Notes: generated from the sequence alone by a model not told the origin. A stretch of 64,000 nucleotides of DNA from Nautilus pompilius (GCA_018389105.1 JACATO010000095.1:2477501-2541500); one strand, 5' to 3'. Shown: positions 37,806-50,069, counted from the first letter of the stretch. Made by a program: numbers and translations.

Positions 37806-38270
37806 CAGTGGCTCCCAGTCTTTTTTTATCTTTGACCCTAAATTGGCCACCAACAGGACTTTCCAACCCTCGGTTACACGATAAAATTTAACCGTGTATC
37901 TAAATATAAATTTACATATATGTACATGTAACCATATTTATTTGATTATTATTTATTCATCTATTTTCATTTTTAATTGATTAAAATTAAAAAGAAATTT
38001 GATGTAAATTCAGGTTCAAAAATCTTTATTCATTGTCTTGCAAGATGCAAATGTACGTTGAACCACTGATGATGCTCATTTGACCACATACAAAAAAACA
38101 ACTAACTGAAATAAAAATATGCCAGAAAACCCCAAAAGATGGTAGAAATCCTTCGAAATTTGGTGGCTCCACCCCTTTCATGCAGTCAGTGCAACTCACT
38201 AGTACAGTCTTCTATATCCATGGATGAAGAGCACAAAAACCATCCTTTGTAAATTCTTGGTAGTGACCAG
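37806..38270. mobile_element. hAT-type MITE, copy 2 (inverted, truncated)
   Basis: Begins with CAGTGGCTCCCAGTC and matches the reverse complement of the MITE at 18649-19225. Shared stretches include TGAACCACTGATGATGCTCA and GGTGGCTCCACCCCTTT, seen at 38057-38078 and 38162-38178. Similarity fades after about 38265, so the far end is missing. No target duplication could be tested. The sequence differs from copy 1 at many sites, so the family is not very young. Confidence 0.85.
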
Positions 38271-38934
38271 GCTCATGGAAAAAAATGTACTAATTTTATA
38301 CATGTATGTGTGCTAGTGTAAGGATAGAAAGATTTGTAGTTGTCTGCTGTGGAGTCTTGCTGCATTATGTATATAATTGTACTGACTGCATGTTCAGTGT
38401 CAGCTACTAAGTACAAAAAGTTTTGACTAGGCAGAAACCAGCTGATGATAAACTTAATCCATTTCCATGACAAGCTGGAATACTGTGAGAACTCAGCACT
38501 TATAAATGCTGTAAAATGAAAGGGTTGGAGGTCTTTTTAAACCAAGACATGTAACCCTTTACTACTATTCAGTTTTGTGACTGCACACAACCAAAATAAG
38601 AGAACTGTTTTTTTTTAAAAAATGTGTGTGTATGTGGTGTTTCCTGTTCATGTCAAGCCAAATATTCTCTTTTTTTGAACTGTTTGAAGTTATTTCTTAT
38701 TGTTTCTCAATATATGCAAAGTGTGAAAATTTGATGTATTTGCCAAAAATAAGCTGATAAAAAGTCAAACATTGATTTTTGTAGTTTGTAGCTCTTTTGA
38801 TTTAAGTTTGATTTTTATTTACGTAGATCTCTCTCTGACTGAACTTTAAAATAATGAAGGAACAAGGAATGATGGTGGAATGACACTTAAGATTTTTCTT
38901 GACATGAAGAAGTAGTAATGTTTTGTCATTGCAG
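38271..38934 (+). other. CaMKII intron before exon 4 of this set
   Basis: AT-rich intron with a poly-T run near 38610 and the acceptor CATTGCAG at 38927-38934. Nothing else recognised. Confidence 0.7.
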
Positions 38935-39049
38935 TGTTGTCCAAGAACAGCAAGCCGGTCAACACCAGTATTCTTAACCCCCATGTCCATCTTCTTGGTG
39001 ATGATGCAGCATGCATCGCATATGTGAGGCTCACACAGTACATTGACAG
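38935..39049 (+). CDS. CAMK2: CaMKII exon: hub domain beta-sheet region
   Basis: 115-bp exon reading (V)[20 protein letters not shown] then [17 protein letters not shown](R). The first base of the Val codon comes from the preceding exon and the last base of the Arg codon from the next. NPH(V/I)H(L/V)xGDxAACIAY(V/I)R(L/I)TQY is diagnostic for CaMKII. The Arg of AYVR corresponds to Arg433 of human CaMKII alpha. Where the alpha isoform has the flexible-loop Trp403, this protein has Leu. Acceptor TTGCAG, donor GTGAGT. Confidence 0.98.
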
Positions 39050-39519
39050 GTGAGTGGATAGATTTTAATTTTGTTTTCCATAGGCAGAAAACTGTCAGCA
39101 GTTTGCTTTTCTTCCATCTTGTTTTTATTTGGTAAGAGTGCTCAAAATTTTCAAATGCTGTATAATACAGGATAGTCTAATAATGTGTGTATATATTTTC
39201 TCTTGTTTCTTTTCTTACCACATTTTAGATGTTTGCATACCTACCATTATTACATCTTGGAGTTGGAGCTTATCATAATATAATTGTTCTATACATTGCT
39301 AAATTTTTATCTTGGAGTAAAAAATGTAAAGATTATCGATTTTAGGATATTTGTCAGAACATCAGTATACGAGTTCTTATAGATATGGGTACCAAACATA
39401 CTACATTCTTCTAGAATTTCTGAACTTATAGTTTGCTATTTTCTATGGGTAAACCTAATTTGTAGAAGAAAAAATAATGCTTATCATCAATTTTTGAAAA
39501 ATCAAATTTTATTTTTCAG
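39050..39519 (+). other. Last CaMKII intron (470 bp)
   Basis: GT-AG intron with the strong acceptor TTTATTTTTCAG. Nothing else is present. Confidence 0.9.
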
Positions 39520-39637
39520 GAATGGTATTCCAGTTACAATTCAGTCAGAAGAAACCAGAGTCTGGCAGCGAAAGGATGCAAAGTGGCAGAATGTACATTT
39601 TCATCGCTCAGGTTCAACTGCAGTCTTATCCAAGTAA
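39520..39637 (+). CDS. CAMK2: CaMKII terminal exon
   Basis: 118-bp coding part reading (R)[20 protein letters not shown] then [18 protein letters not shown] and stop TAA at 39635-39637, followed at once by a second in-frame [11 protein letters not shown] and KWQxVHFHRSG end every CaMKII hub; the Arg residues of ETRVW and FHRSG match Arg453 and Arg469 of the human alpha isoform. The short tail TAVLSK is specific to this protein. The motif AATAAA overlaps the two stop codons (39636-39641). Confidence 0.98.
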
Positions 39638-40580
39638 TAAATGTGGAACTCTTGCATAAGGAAATCTTTCTTTTTTATTATGAGATTTCAGTGCATCCAT
39701 GGTTGCTGCTAAGACACTGATTGGGCTGCATCTTCTCCCAGTGTTCCATTGTAGACGACACTCACTCAGTCCCCTTGTTTTTCATGTCCCATTTCCAAAC
39801 ATTCAAAGAGGGGGGGGGTTGACTAAGCTTCGTGGTTGAGGCAGCTGTCTACTGTGATGATGGCAGTATTTTGAAAAGAGGGTTGGTTCCACTTACTAAT
39901 GGAGGCTATGCATAGTCCAGGTTAGTGTGGCAAAAAAAAAAAAATGAATGAAGAATATATATATATATAATATATGAATGTATATACACATGCACGTATA
40001 TAAATTATGAAACACTGTCATAGTACATGGCTGTCTAAGGCGCCTGTCCTAGTCAACTTGCAGAATCAGCATGCTACTGTGTTCTGTTTTTGATAGATGG
40101 AGCATTTTAACAGTTTGTCTAATGCAGAAATTTACATTTCTTGCAGAAAGAATTTTTAAAAAAAATATATCTATATGGAAAGAATTGTTTGTGACTGGAT
40201 TCATTCTTTTTCTCCAGGTAATTTTGTTGTGTGATAGTAAATTCTTACTTACTGACTGAAATTTTAGAAAGTTTTTGGCTACATACGCAAAATAATTTTT
40301 CATGTTTTAGCACAGAACTAAGCAAACAGACAAATATACCAGTGCTTCTAACAAGTTTCGGGTGTAGGATGTGGATAAATAGAGGACTTCATTAGTAGTC
40401 GCACATATCATTTTAGTGCATTTGCCAATGAAAAGATTGTTCTAAGCTAACTACTTGTACTACCACTTTTATCAGAATGTAGCCATTGTTGCAGCTTGTT
40501 GTGCTTTCAGATATAGTCCCATCCAATCCCATCTCGTGAATCTTGTCCTACAGTGCAATAAATTGAACATTGTTTGTTAT
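39638..40580 (+). other. Putative CaMKII 3' UTR
   Basis: Less AT-rich than the intron before it over 39690-39920. An AATAAA at 40557-40562 is the first well-placed poly(A) signal after the stop (apart from the one overlapping the stop) and lies just after a T/C-rich stretch. The true end is unknown and longer forms are likely. Confidence 0.35.
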
Positions 40581-43500
40581 TTGAAATACTTTTTATTTTT
40601 TGCATGAGATCTTTCCATAGAAAAATTTTTTTAATAATTAATAACAATTTTACAATATTTAAAATTTAACTTTATACATTTCCACATTTTGTCTCTTACA
40701 TATATATACTTTTTTTTAAGACTTTTTTCCTCTGCACCTGCACATCACAGTAAGTAATTGCTGCAGATGTTTGTTTGTTTTTTAATGCACCTCGCTGGAA
40801 GTAGTGAGATGTTGTGATGGTGTAGATAGTATTTTTTTGGCTAATGTTGATATGATAATAACTTTTATATTAGATTCTATTTCATTGTTGATACTAGTGC
40901 AAAAAAAAAGTTGCAATTTAATCTTAGCACAAAAATGTTTCTGATACTGAATTGTATAAATGCTCAAAAATGTAAATGACTAATGATTTTTGAATATTGC
41001 CTTTAATTAATTAACACAAAACTATTGGAACAAAGCTTTCATTTGATGTACATCTGTAATACAATGGCTTTTCAGGCTCCGTTTGACTTGCAGTTTATTG
41101 CATTATCCAAAATGATATTTTAGTTGTTTTTTGTTGCTGTTGCCTGTTTTCATGGTTGTAAAACATGAACTTGTTTTGAAGCAGAATTGGATTTTTACTA
41201 AAATCATAAATATATACATAAACTAATCTTTGTAGAGGGAGAAGGTGCTTCTAAAATTAGCTGTTACTGTGGAAATTATTCATAGTGATGCGGAACACTT
41301 AAGAAGTTTCATTGTTTATTGCTAATTCTTTTAGACAGACAGACAGAGTGTAAGCTAGTTTATCTTACTGCTATTATGTTAATACTTTCAGAAGCTGGAG
41401 AAACTATTCTATAGCCAATGAATTTTTTGACTGCTGAACCAGTTTTATATCAGAACTCAGTGATGATGATACATCTTTAAAAAACAAAAATAACACTAAT
41501 AATTTCTACTTTTAAAATAAATGAAAATAATACAGATATCATTGGTTCCTTGACAGTTCATTAGATTTTACCTTTCTGCCAGGATATGAAAAACGTGGTC
41601 AAGCTTGGGTTTGTTTTATATAATTCTTAGTCTTTTGCTAACCAATCTTGAGAATATGTAGTATCAGCTTTCTAAAATGATTCTACTTCACTTAGCTTGT
41701 TTTAAATTTATGAGAAGTCTTGCTTTTCAATTTTTTTCATTTTAGAAGAAAAAAAAAACGTGTCTCCTGCTCTAACCTCTATATGCAAATGTTTAAATTC
41801 ATAAATATGTTAATGATGTGCATAAATTTTGTACTAAAAGTTCAGTATTTGAAGGGCTCCATTTCTTACTCAGATTGATATTATCTAAAATTGTTTTGTT
41901 TTTATTGAGATGTTGGCAGATTTAGTATAACAAGGGATTTTGACATTAGAGGAAAAAAAAGCTTTACTTTCCTGAAAAATTGTAGAAGCTCCAAACCTGG
42001 CATATTGCACAAGTAATGTTTAATTTTAATGTGTAAACTATGCCAAAGTTTTTGTTTTATTTTTTAATCTGTAGGATAATAAAATATTAACCTTGTTAAT
42101 CTATCATGGTTTGACATAAGAAACTGTTTTTAGTGGTCAGAAGATTCAAAAAGAGAATTGTATTCAACTTGCCCAGGCTACTATATGTTCAGCCCTTTAC
42201 TACTGCTATTTATTATACTTTTAACTGCAGCTAAATCTGAGTGCTAACTTGAGCTAGGTTATAGGAAAAAAGAACAGCTGAAGAGGGGTAGCCAGACAGT
42301 GAGCAGTCCTCCAAGACTTGGTGAATAGCAATTTATTTATATATAGCAGAAAACCCTGCTTTGATGCTTTCAAATTTTGTACATAAAACTTTATGGGATG
42401 TTCACTGAAGTAAATCTAGTTGTTTATTTGTCTCCTTAGGCAGATTCCCCTTGTGGGTTTTCTACCATTTTTCATATTTCCAAAAGTTTAAGCATACAAA
42501 TTTTGCCAAATCTTGAATCCTGTCTGCATTTTCTTGTGAGGAGATATTCGTGTTTTTTCAGAAAGTCTTTGCTAAATGTTTGGACAGTTTAATTCTGTTT
42601 GAATTTTATTCTCCATCATACATCATTCTTCCTTTTATAGTTAGAGAAATCTTTCTTTTAACTAGTCTCATCAGTTTCTGTTTTGTTTAATTTAATAGTG
42701 ATAAAAATTAATTATCACTCATTGAACATAGATTTATTCACAGTACTTCTCATTCATGCTTTAAAGTCCTTTTTCTTCCTTTCACTCACTCACGCACACT
42801 GCTTGTTAACCCTCCACACACACACAATCTGCCTGTCTATAAGAATGTTTAAAAACAAGGTACACCACTTATAAAGAGAGGCTCCTAAAATTCTGTACCA
42901 AGCTTTTTATTTAAATGAACAATCTTGAACCTGTTGTGCATCAGTCACCCTAAGCCTGTAATACTTGAATCAGCATGTCTTGAAGGCAGCTTTAGGATTA
43001 TCAGCTTCTTTAGTATCTCTCTTATTGTTGAAATATTTCTTTAGAAAAAATATTGCATTTATCTATTGTATGTGTACTTAAAAATATGAAATTTTAAATC
43101 CTAATGAAACTTTGTAATGTGATTTATAAGTATATTAGGAACTATTCTGAGGCTGGGAATTTGTATTAACTCATTTTTTACCTGAAATGCCAGACAAAAT
43201 AATTTTTTAAAATTTATTTACACACACAAATATACTAAGTTTATTTCATTTTTTGGCTTTACCGAGATCACGTGTTCTCCTCGATATAAACTTGAGAATT
43301 CAGTTTAAGGATCCCAGAAGTTGGCGATTGTTTTCCTAAAAGGACCACTGAAGGAAACAGTGCATCTCATTTCAAGATACATTACTGATGGTTTTTTCTT
43401 TCTTTCTCTCCAACAATTGGGGGGGTGGTGGTATTCAGGCACTTCAGCGCTAATGAACTCATAGAAGGTACCATATGATTCCTGACCCCAGTTTTTTTTT

Positions 43501-45399
43501 TTATATATTTAACCAATGGAGATTGAGCTGAAAGAGTAAATCATCTCTCACTGACAGACACAAAAACATCAGAGCTTATGAAGTTGGAAAACAAAACCTG
43601 AAAAATTTTCCGATTTTCTTTTTATTGATAGGAGCTTTTTCTTTACAAATGATGATGATGAAAATTTTACTGGGCTTTTCTGCCCCCAAAATTCTATTTG
43701 TATGGAGAAGTGAAGAGATTCTTGGGAGCAAGAAAATGTTTCCACCTGCAAAAATTAGAAATTCTACTTTGGATCCACATTGAAAAGAAATATTACATCG
43801 TAAGCATTTAAAATCTTTGGAACAGTTTGCTTCAGGATGAGTATTAAGTTATTATAGTGTTTCTAATATTGTTTAACTGCCACCCCTTCTCCTCCTGATT
43901 TTTAAATTTGTAGTTTTGTTTCTAGTTGTCTGAAGATTAGAGAAAGATAATTTTATCATATTTTCTGAGAAAATACTTCATTATCAATAGTGTTATACTT
44001 TTTTGGAAAAGAATGTTGCTGAAACTAAAGTAGGTTGGTTTTAACATTGATTGAAGGGTTTCAAAAATGAGTGATACTGTAAAATTCTTCAAAATGTGGT
44101 CAACTTGACTTCATTTGATTTTTCCCCAAAATCATTTTTTTACTTCATTTTCTGTTGTACCCAGTGCTTAAAACAGATTTCAGAGGGCTATGCTTAACTA
44201 TTATTGATATTTCATTGGTAATATGTTTAGGTTATGGTTCTATTAATATAAAAGATACTGATTAACAGCATGTTTAGTTTATGCATATAGAACTAATACC
44301 TGCATACTGAATGTAATGTACATATTATTTAATTACATGGAACTAGTTGTAGATTCCATATAGTGAATATTGAATTTCCCCAAGAACATGGCAGATATGT
44401 ATGTCTACAATCTCTTACCAGGACCACCCCCCCTCCAAAAAAGGATTTTACTATGGAATGAACAGAATAAATTTTATAAGCTTACATATTATTTCTTGTT
44501 TTATAGTTGCAAACAGATGCAATATTATCTCTCCACAATGGAATTTCAGCTACAGTTCAATAACTCTGATGATGACAGTCAACACTGGTACTGGTATAAC
44601 TGTGTATAAGACTTGCCCATTATAAAGTCTGTTCTGTGGTTAATTGGATTCAATGGCAAGTTTTTTTTTTTTTAATTATTTTATTCTGCAGTTGTGATGT
44701 GTGTGATATTTGCACCCCCCCTTTTTATTATTATCTTATTGGTTTGAAATGGACAGAAGTCTATATCTCATTCCAAGGAAATAAGTTGTCAAGTTTCCTG
44801 TGGTTCCACATTGGCTTCATACCTATGTGCATAGAGACCCAAACTCAAGGAATTGACGCATTTCCATTTGGCCAGCTCAACTCATCTTATTATATGGGAG
44901 TTCTTGGTTTTCTATTTTCCATTATGTTAATCAGATAGATAAACAGATGTTGCCAAGTTTTCCTGAAATTTTGTCTTCAACTTAGCTGCTTTATCACCCT
45001 TGGATATGTTATTTATTTGCCCATAACGAACATCCAACTGGACAGTCATGTGGTTTACCGATGCCATTATACATGTAATATTGTTGTCTATATTGTAAAA
45101 TTTTAACTTTTTCTTCTAAATATTTTGGCAATGCATTTAATGTGAATCTCTTGTAAAGTAGCAATATACTACCTAGGTGAGCCTAGACTACTTGTTTATA
45201 ATTCCTCATGTTAAAAAAGAAAGAGAGAAGACATATACTGCTTTAATTACCTTTTTTCCTCTTAACGTTTTTGGAATAAAATATTTGCATTCTCAGTGTT
45301 TTTTTTTGTTGGTTTTTCTCATCTTTTTTTTAGGTGGATCTCTGGTAGACCAAAACCAGGTTAAAACTGAGAGATACTGTTCTTATTCATTCACTTAAT
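40581..45399. other. Intergenic or extended 3' UTR, no transposon seen
   Basis: AT-rich DNA without a recognisable gene or mobile element. Short ATCT/CAGA-type (41334-41350) and CA (42815-42826) repeats occur. Open frames at 44370-44938 lack family similarity. It may include distal CaMKII 3' UTR. Confidence 0.5.
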
Positions 45400-46560
45400 A
45401 CCTATAAAAAGTCCAAGGCATTCTCGCCGCTATTTCTCTTAAAGCGCACCATCGATCTCCTCCATTATCTACTATGATGCTTTGTGAATTCCATTTCAAA
45501 ATGTGTTATATTTATTTACCTGTCTCGTTAGCGTGGCACTTACAGATATGTCAAACTGTTCATCATATCTGTGCATGCCATTTTGGTTGGATATTTTAAT
45601 TAGGGGCCGAGAATCAATACATTACCACTTGTGGACAGCTGTAAAACAATCAGCAAAATGTTTTTGTAATGACTTTCTAGGGTAATAAAAATAAACTACA
45701 GTCAATTGTTACATGTAAAAATCCATCTTATCATTTTGAGGTTCTCCCTCGTGTGTAGAATGGTACACTTTTTAAAATATTTTAAAAGATGCTTTACATA
45801 TAACACTCTTGTTGATCCCTACCACTAAATAATTTAGTAATTGACAAATAAGGGGTATGTGCTCTAGCATTTGTCTACAGTGTCCCATAATTAACATGAA
45901 GTATGCCATATTTCTCTCTAAGAAAAAGATCCAGTCTATTTCCTTAAATGCATAAAAAACTTGTTAGATCCTTCAAAGTGAACAGCTACACAGAGAGGAC
46001 TTGTGTGAAACACAACAATATAAACGTTTAATTAGATATGCTATTAGAGTACCATCTTAATGGAATTAGAGTTTATATTAAACAATCTAATTCTCTGCCA
46101 AAAGCTCGTACCATGGACTCCAGTATTTTAATAATTGAATCTGCACTTTTATTCTTGAATAAACGAGAGCCTGCTCTGTCTCCAGTAATTTTTACAATCT
46201 ACAATACCTGTTGTCACGAGCCATGAAATCAAGTTTTGCATTTAAAAAAATCAGATCACTTTGCTGTCATACGATGACGAATCAGGTTATTGAAAGCGAC
46301 AAACAAAACAAATTTGCATACATCTGAATCTAAAACTATGTAAAAGTACACAATGGGCTGACCAACCTCCTATAGTTTGTTTGCCGGCTGGTCTATTTTT
46401 GAACTTCTTATAGCTAGTTAATCCTCCATATCTAGTGGGAATATGAAAAATATATATTTTGCTTTCCAAGGCATGCACTTTCATTTTAAAAATTAAACCA
46501 GAATAAAGGGAATGTGTAGCTAGGAGAGAGTAATTATTAAACATTCTGCTTAATTACCTT
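45400..46560. promoter_or_regulatory. Candidate conserved regulatory element
   Basis: This stretch has even base composition, almost no homopolymer runs and many AT-core homeodomain-type words: TTTTAATTAGGGG (45595), GTTTAATTAGA (46026), TAGTTAATCC (46413), GTAATTATTAAAC (46530), CTTAATTACC (46549). It has no long open frame with family similarity. Such texture is typical of developmental enhancers. The idea rests on composition only; conservation was not tested. Confidence 0.3.
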
Positions 46561-46744
46561 TTGATTTTTTAAATGGACACAAATGCTATTTCATTACCAA
46601 TAAAGATAGTTATGGGTTAGAATTAGACACACAAACAATAGTGATGCTATATGAGTCACCACAGGTAAACAAACACGAGATTACTTGAATGTTCATTCCA
46701 TACAAAGCTATTAAGTGAAGCTAATAAGACTAAATGCTATTGTA
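46561..46744. other. Intergenic DNA beyond the UNC5 3' end
   Basis: Short AT-rich stretch between the candidate regulatory element and the most distal candidate UNC5 poly(A) signal. Nothing recognised. Confidence 0.5.
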
Positions 46745-49533
46745 TGAAAATGTCTTTATTATAACTTATTTACATAGCTCAGTGAAAAGTGAAGTTAGAC
46801 TTGAATAAATTCAGGCACACCTGACCAACATGGAAGTGATTACCGAGCAAGTGAGTTCTGAGTAGTCCAGTGGGACAGGTTTAGGAAGCAGCGGACATCA
46901 AGCAGACAAACCAGCACAGAAATGGACAGACAGCTAAAACCAGTCAGTCACTGCTAGCTTTCTGGGTTGGTTTTTCCTTTGTTTCTTCCTTCCTAATGGT
47001 CTGTATTTACATTAGTTTTAATTCTTAAATTACAGGCACATGATTAACAACTCCACAAGAACCATCATGGGGCGTGGTGCGGAGTCTCTCCATGACAACA
47101 TTCACTGCACAAAAAGCCTTTTGATAACAGTTAGCAAGGACACCACCACTGAACAAACAGCTGGTGAGTCAGCCAAGTTCTTCAACTAGGTGGCTTCCCA
47201 TCCATTTTCATCTCCAAAAGTCAGGATGGCAAAACAGTACATTTTTTTCTCTTTTTTGGGGGTTAGAAATAACACTAAACTGACATAATACCTGGAAACC
47301 ATCTGAAATGTTATCACTTCACCCTGATGTATATTTTGATTCATGTTACAAACATCTACTTGGATATAATTCATCACTAGTAAGATTCTTCTTTAAACCG
47401 ATTTTAAAAACTAAACATTTGGGAAAAACCAAACGATGGGTTTCACTAATTTACGGTTAAAACTTCTTTTTTTAAGCAAAGGGAGATAATTCACTGAAAT
47501 AAAAAAAATTCATTTCAAGTTTAGTTTCACAGATATTTTGCCTGTATGTAAAATAAAGTTTACTTTTCTCTTAATTCGCTGATAATTAATGGAATTTTTT
47601 TTTAAATTAACATAAAAAAATCATCTTTTATTTTCAGAAGTTTTTCCAAACCTATATTTCATGATACATTTAGAAAGAAAAAAACACCCTGTACAATCCA
47701 ACTTTTGGGTGCAGATCCAAAACAATTCTTCTCTACCTACATCTCTCTCTCTCTGGCTGGGGTGTTTTGTGCTGATGTTTAAAGTTATCTCCACTGTGAT
47801 CATTCTCAAAACTCTATTTTAGTTTCAATAATGAGAACCAAAAGGAACTGATTTGTACTTTGTTTACAAAATTAAATTTCAATAAAAATGTGAGTCCGCA
47901 AGCAGAACAGGGTTTCTGGTGGCAAACCTTTACTCTTTTCTCCCAATAGGCCACCATCATAAAGTTTGGTATGGAAAGGCTTCTGTCTATTATTGGAATA
48001 GATGCAGTCAAATATTTTTTACAAGATCAACAAAACAACCAAACCTAATAATGGCGTATCTCAATTATGTCAAACAGTTTAAGTGAAGTCCACTTACCAC
48101 AGTAGCTTCCCCCTCAAACATGCACCAAGTTATCTTCCTTGAATTAGTTAAGCGTTCTCTGAACAGCCAGCTTGCTGTAGCTTTCATGGTAGCGTTTTCA
48201 CTGTAAATACCACACGTTTACAAGATACCTGACCTCTGCATATCAGTTAGTAAGTTAAACTAAATCTTGATAACAATAAAAAGTGGTACTTAGTTATGTA
48301 GAGAAATTGTTTCCTTTTTCATCAGTTTATATTATCTAGGCAAACTACCAAGAGCTTATCATAAAGATAGGAAAACACTGGTCCAAACTTTTCTCATCAA
48401 CGCACCATCCACCCCGTTCATTGAACCAATCTGGATGATAGGTTTGTTTTGCCAAGTTGAATGATAAGTACCCAATAAGACAGTTTTCCATTCCAATTCT
48501 CAACAATTCTGACATCTGACCAGACAAGCAGACAGACTGTTCTAAATAAACTCTGGTGGAAAAATCACTGGTTTATTTAGCTGAAAATTTTGGACGTCTG
48601 TTTTTTCACGTTGTCCCCAAATATTAACTGCAGGAATGGCAAATGGTGTTGGTGATGTCAGCTGGGCGATAACACCATGGTTGGTCGGTCATTGGATACA
48701 TAGGGATGTTGCTCAGCCGATTGGGCGAGAGTCAGTGTCACAAGTTATAGGCACATATACAAATCTACCAATACTGACAGCAGCAGCTCTCCCCTCTCTT
48801 TCAGTCACGGTGAGCAAGCTTCTTTTGTTTGTTTTTTCCCAATCCCAGTGACTGAGCGGGATCTGCTCACTATAGTCTGCAATAGTATACAAAAAAAAAA
48901 TTTAAATAAACAGTAACCCAGATGAGGATCGTATGGCTGGACAGGGTTGTCCCACAGCACCAACAAGTCATTATCACTGTTTACAAACTAATGTATATCT
49001 GATTTTTAAAAAAAAAACTGTTAGGCGAGGGAAACTGCAAGTAAAACATTGGCAAGATATCCATGGGATTTCCATTGTCCCACTGCTGCTGTTGAGGAAA
49101 GAATTCATAGCACCTGCAGTAGGGTTGGAAGATGCGTGGTTTCCAATAAAATTCTGCATAGAGCTGTTCATTCTCTTCCTTGGACACTGAAGAAATCTCA
49201 TGATGAATGACAATGGCCCATGTAAGAAGAGCAATGAATGAAGACATGGCAAGAAAAAAAAAAGAATGCCAATGAACATTAGTCAAAGTTTTCCATCTGC
49301 ATGAGCTGATAAATAATGAGATAAGAGTTCAAAAGAATCTCTGTACAATGATTTTCATGAACAAAATGTGGCTTTAAAAAAAAAAAAAACTAGGTGCTTG
49401 GCGAAATTCTCACCAAGCCAGGATATATATATATATAATCACAGCAGTCAGTCCAGTACTGTCCAATCTCAGTGTCCAAGCTGTACACCGCCACTTCAGC
49501 TCAATAAATGGTCGGTCCCCTGCACATGTTCTC
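46745..49533 (-). other. Putative UNC5 3' UTR and downstream DNA
   Basis: On the - strand AATAAA motifs lie at 48572-48577, about 47628 and about 46754, any of which could end the transcript. The stretch is richer in G and C than the introns (notably 48610-48870 and 49030-49200). Open frames on both strands, such as about 49286-48981, have no similarity to known proteins and follow the UNC5 stop, so I read them as untranslated. No transposon was recognised. Confidence 0.35.
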
Positions 49534-49705
49534 TCATAACCAAGAGCCCATGTCTTTCTCCAGTATGGCTGCTGCATCCATTCGGCCCATTACCCGTAAA
49601 ATATTCATCAGATCTGTCACAGCAGTATCTTCCCTGTGTCGTGCCTCCCACAGGTCAAGGATGTGGTCTGTTGGGCTGTGTTTCGTGGCAAAATAATTTA
49701 TATAT
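49534..49705 (-). CDS. UNC5: UNC5 terminal exon: second half of death domain
   Basis: 172 bp reading (R)YINYFATKHSPTDHILDLWE then ARHREDTAVTDLMNIL and RVMGRMDAAAILEKDMGSWL, ending in TGA. YxNYFATKxSPTxxILDLWEA is the UNC5 death-domain signature; in vertebrate UNC5 it reads [21 protein letters not shown]. The acceptor is ATTTTTCAG, counted on the - strand, with the first base completing an Arg codon from the previous exon. The end differs from the vertebrate tails, as expected for a divergent phylum. Confidence 0.97.
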
Positions 49706-50069
49706 CTGAAAAATACACAACAGAGAGAACATATATGTTGGCAATTAGAGAAATTGATGGTAGATGCTCAAGATTCACACACTCAGTTTGTCTGAAAGAG
49801 TACTGCAAAATGCAATAAGAATTATAGTACAGACTTATTTTCAAATAAATTCTACAGCCTGAGCAGCCAAGGTTCTTAAAAGAAAAAAACTTATCCCACT
49901 TTTATGCCAACAATTTTTCTTACCATTATTTTTTAATGGAGATTTATATGGTTTTTAAGAAAAGTTAGTTTTTTACTAAAAAATCAGGTTTGTTCAAGAA
50001 TTACATATCTAAGGAATGGTCAGAAAATAAAGATACCATAGACCTGATGGTCGGTCTATTCTGAGGATA
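49706..50069 (-). other. UNC5 intron, 3' segment
   Basis: AT-rich intron between the last exon and the pogo-like MITE. Nothing recognised. Confidence 0.7.

Larger units (their letters stand above)
686..39637 (+). other. CAMK2: 3' part of the CaMKII gene (five exons, association domain)
   Basis: This locus encodes the C-terminal 161 residues of Ca2+/calmodulin-dependent protein kinase II. Known family role: a Ser/Thr kinase that assembles through its C-terminal hub into 12- to 14-subunit holoenzymes and decodes Ca2+ signals at synapses and in the cytoskeleton. Seen here: five exons (686-769, 25157-25232, 25621-25715, 38935-39049, 39520-39637), all with GT-AG borders and with phases that join without a shift. 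They give the linker end (EDEDTK) and the full hub domain. The catalytic and autoinhibitory segments, including the Thr286/305/306-equivalent sites, lie left of the window. All introns except the 388-bp and 470-bp ones are very long and full of DNA transposons. No alternative linker exon was recognised. Confidence 0.97.

Noticed and set aside
44370-44938. Cluster of + strand frames of 74-100 codons that might be a small gene
   Set aside because: Frames overlap, begin and end without splice or poly(A) context, and have AT-rich low-complexity composition.
48636-48851. 71-codon + strand frame beginning MANGVGDVSWAI
   Set aside because: No similarity, no splice context, and it is antisense within the likely UNC5 3' UTR.
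48974-49286. Two overlapping 101-codon frames on the - strand downstream of the UNC5 stop, one with a hydrophobic start
   Set aside because: They follow the UNC5 stop codon, lie in what is probably 3' UTR, compete with each other and resemble no protein I know.
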